Of a stretch of 48,561 nt of DNA, positions 47,545 through 48,561 are shown one piece after another (positions within the stretch are counted from its first letter, which is position 1; every line of letters starts with the position of its first letter). Under the pieces are notes generated by a model that made no database searches, was not told the origin of the DNA, and was given only the letters and a program-made list of their open reading frames with translations. This DNA comes from Defluviitaleaceae bacterium (GTDB lineage: Bacteria; Bacillota; Clostridia; Lachnospirales; WRAX01): assembly GCA_009784575.1 (NCBI GenBank), contig WRBK01000013.1, positions 1 through 48,561 on the forward strand, written 5' to 3'. Made by a program: the position numbers and the translations under genes.

Positions 47545-48072
47545 ATGAACAAAGTTATACTTATGGGTCGCTTGACCAAAGACCCAGAAATGAGATATTC
47601 TAACGCAGCAGAACCTTTGGCTATCGTGCGCTATACTTTGGCGGTGAATCGTCAAGTAAGCCAACAAAGGCGCGATGCGGGCGAACAATCGGCAGATTTT
47701 ATTAACTGCACTGCTTTTGGCAGAGCTGCAGAGTTTGTGGAAAGATATTTCCGCAAAGGGCAGATGGTTTGTGTTTCAGGACGCTTACAAATACGTAGCT
47801 TTGATGACAACAATGGTCAAAGACAATGGTATACAGAGGTTATAACTGACGACCACCATTTTGCTGAGAGTCGTGCATCCTTTGAATCTCGCGGGCAAGG
47901 AGGTGGGCAAAATCCTAACTATAACGATAGTTATGGAACGCCTTATATGCCGCCTGCGCCACAACAGCAACATCAAAGACCATCAGCGCAAAGCGCGCCG
48001 CCTTCGGACAGCTTTTTCGAGGTGGATACAAACCCAGCCCCTGCGTTGGATGATGATGACTTGCCGTTTTAA
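47545..48072 (+). CDS. ssb: Single-stranded DNA-binding protein
   Basis: A 175-residue SSB. An OB-fold occupies residues 1-110 (MNKVILMGRLTKDPEMRYS; DFINCTAFGRAAEFVERYF; GRLQIRSFDDNNGQ). The middle is a Gln/Pro-rich flexible linker. The acidic tip DDDDLPF recruits replication and repair partners. It protects single-stranded DNA at forks. Located between rpsF and rpsR as in most Firmicutes, with a GGAGGG site upstream. Confidence 0.97.
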   Translation: MNKVILMGRLTKDPEMRYSNAAEPLAIVRYTLAVNRQVSQQRRDAGEQSADFINCTAFGRAAEFVERYFRKGQMVCVSGRLQIRSFDDNNGQRQWYTEVITDDHHFAESRASFESRGQGGGQNPNYNDSYGTPYMPPAPQQQHQRPSAQSAPPSDSFFEVDTNPAPALDDDDLPF

Positions 48073-48107
48073 TATCTATTCAGCTTAAATTATAGGAGGA
48101 CAAATAT

Positions 48108-48344
48108 ATGATGCAACAACAAAGAAGACGCGGACGTAGAAAAAAAAAGGTTTGCGTATTTACAGCAGAAAAAATCAAATATATTGACTTTAAAGATACA
48201 AACCGCCTAAGAAAATTTATTTCTGAGCGCGGTAAAATCTTGCCAAGACGTATTTCTGGTAACTGCGCAAAAGCGCAAAGAGCTCTTACAATAGCTATTA
48301 AGAGGTCGCGCCATATGGCTTTGTTGCCATATACGCAAGATTAA
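48108..48344 (+). CDS. rpsR: Ribosomal protein S18
   Basis: A 78-residue basic protein of the small subunit that binds S6. It has a basic N-terminus ([13 protein letters not shown]), the conserved [20 protein letters not shown] and [20 protein letters not shown] single N-terminal cysteine (KKVCVF) is kept. The second ATG three bases downstream is an equally good start. Last gene of the operon. Confidence 0.96.
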   Translation: MMQQQRRRGRRKKKVCVFTAEKIKYIDFKDTNRLRKFISERGKILPRRISGNCAKAQRALTIAIKRSRHMALLPYTQD

Positions 48345-48352
48345 TATTAATC

Positions 48353-48391
48353 AAACGCCATGTCGCTATAAAAACGCCATGGCGTTTTTAT
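48353..48391 (+). terminator. Terminator of the rpsF-ssb-rpsR operon
   Basis: AAACGCCAT (48353) can pair with ATGGCGTTT (48379-48387), and a tighter palindrome AAAACGCCATGGCGTTTT lies inside. The run TTTTTA follows. Confidence 0.8.
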
Positions 48392-48449
48392 TTGAAATAC
48401 ATATTGACAAATTTGGATATGAGGTGAGGTGGCTTGGATACTATACCCA

Positions 48450-48561
48450 CTAAACCAAAAAACAGTCCATCAAAGCATCATCGAAACTATCAAAATAGGG
48501 CAAAATCTTTCGCAACCTACTCTTTAGCCATGACCAAAAATTCTCAATGGGGTTGAGTTCA
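48450..48561 (-). CDS. IS630-type transposase, C-terminal part cut by window edge
   Basis: The frame reads ELNPIENFWSWLKSRLR, then KILPYFDSFDDALMDC and ends at a stop at 48450-48452. ELNPIE-x-FW is the last catalytic block of IS630/Tc1-mariner DDE transposases, with the final catalytic Glu in PIENFW. The rest of the element lies beyond the window. The sequence between 48392 and 48449 may include its terminal repeat, which cannot be confirmed with one end. Confidence 0.75.
   Translation of the reverse strand, partial: ELNPIENFWSWLKSRLRKILPYFDSFDDALMDCFLV

Overview
The window reads as a chromosomal segment from an anaerobic, Gram-positive, moderately AT-rich Firmicute, most likely class Clostridia. 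Support comes from strong purine-rich Shine-Dalgarno sites before nearly every gene, ATG/GTG/TTG starts, U-tract terminators, the conserved rpsF-ssb-rpsR operon, a clostridial-type iscR-iscS pair, and cell-surface modules typical of Clostridia (SLH, cohesin, dockerin, FIVAR and copper-amine-oxidase-like domains). The genus cannot be fixed from the sequence alone.

Layout. 1-3.5 kb: Fe-S regulator iscR and cysteine desulfurase iscS, a gene cut by the left edge, a MATE exporter and a 45-aa Gly/Pro/Phe/Trp/Arg peptide gene. 3.6-4.5 kb: a palindromic repeat, a promoter with a three-hairpin leader and a frameshifted two-domain AbrB-like gene. 4.5-9.7 kb: a vWA lipoprotein, then a giant GNAT-fusion protein behind an elaborate leader-peptide attenuator. 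9.7-13.9 kb: a frameshifted methyltransferase, an ECF sigma/anti-sigma pair, a YitT membrane protein, an IS5-like remnant and a secreted copper-amine-oxidase-like protein. 14-26.9 kb: a surface cluster of subtilisin-like protease, SipW-type secreted protein, ER/SipW-type signal peptidase with a long polytopic N-terminus, DUF5305-like protein, short acidic secreted protein and a pectate-lyase-like SLH protein. 26.9-33.3 kb: a VanW protein, an overlapping HD-XRE-ImmA operon, a sigma-like phage-type regulator, TetR, a shortened GNAT and an MFS transporter. 33.3-38.4 kb: a GyrA/ParC paralogue, MazF debris, pyrE with a 36-aa membrane peptide, and a solute-binding protein with an N-terminal copper-amine-oxidase-like domain. 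39.2-42.4 kb: a propeller-cohesin-dockerin protein. 42.7-44.7 kb: a GntR-ABC-permease operon. 44.7-48.6 kb: two tRNAs, a serine hydrolase, a MITE-like element, rpsF-ssb-rpsR and the end of an IS630-type transposase.

How the parts work together. The 14-27 kb cluster looks like one surface programme: a dedicated signal peptidase beside two small proteins with matching signal-peptide regions, a membrane partner, a protease and an S-layer-anchored enzyme. The strongest candidates for something undescribed are (1) the 6.19-6.53 kb attenuator, where a 24-codon leader ORF, mutually exclusive stems and two tandem terminators precede the GNAT fusion; (2) this signal-peptidase/secreted-protein locus; (3) the propeller-cohesin-dockerin-cohesin protein; and (4) the HD-XRE-ImmA operon. 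Several genes are decaying (AbrB-like, methyltransferase, GNAT, MazF, two transposases), so parts of the window are in flux. All functional calls rest on motifs read by eye; no database search was possible.
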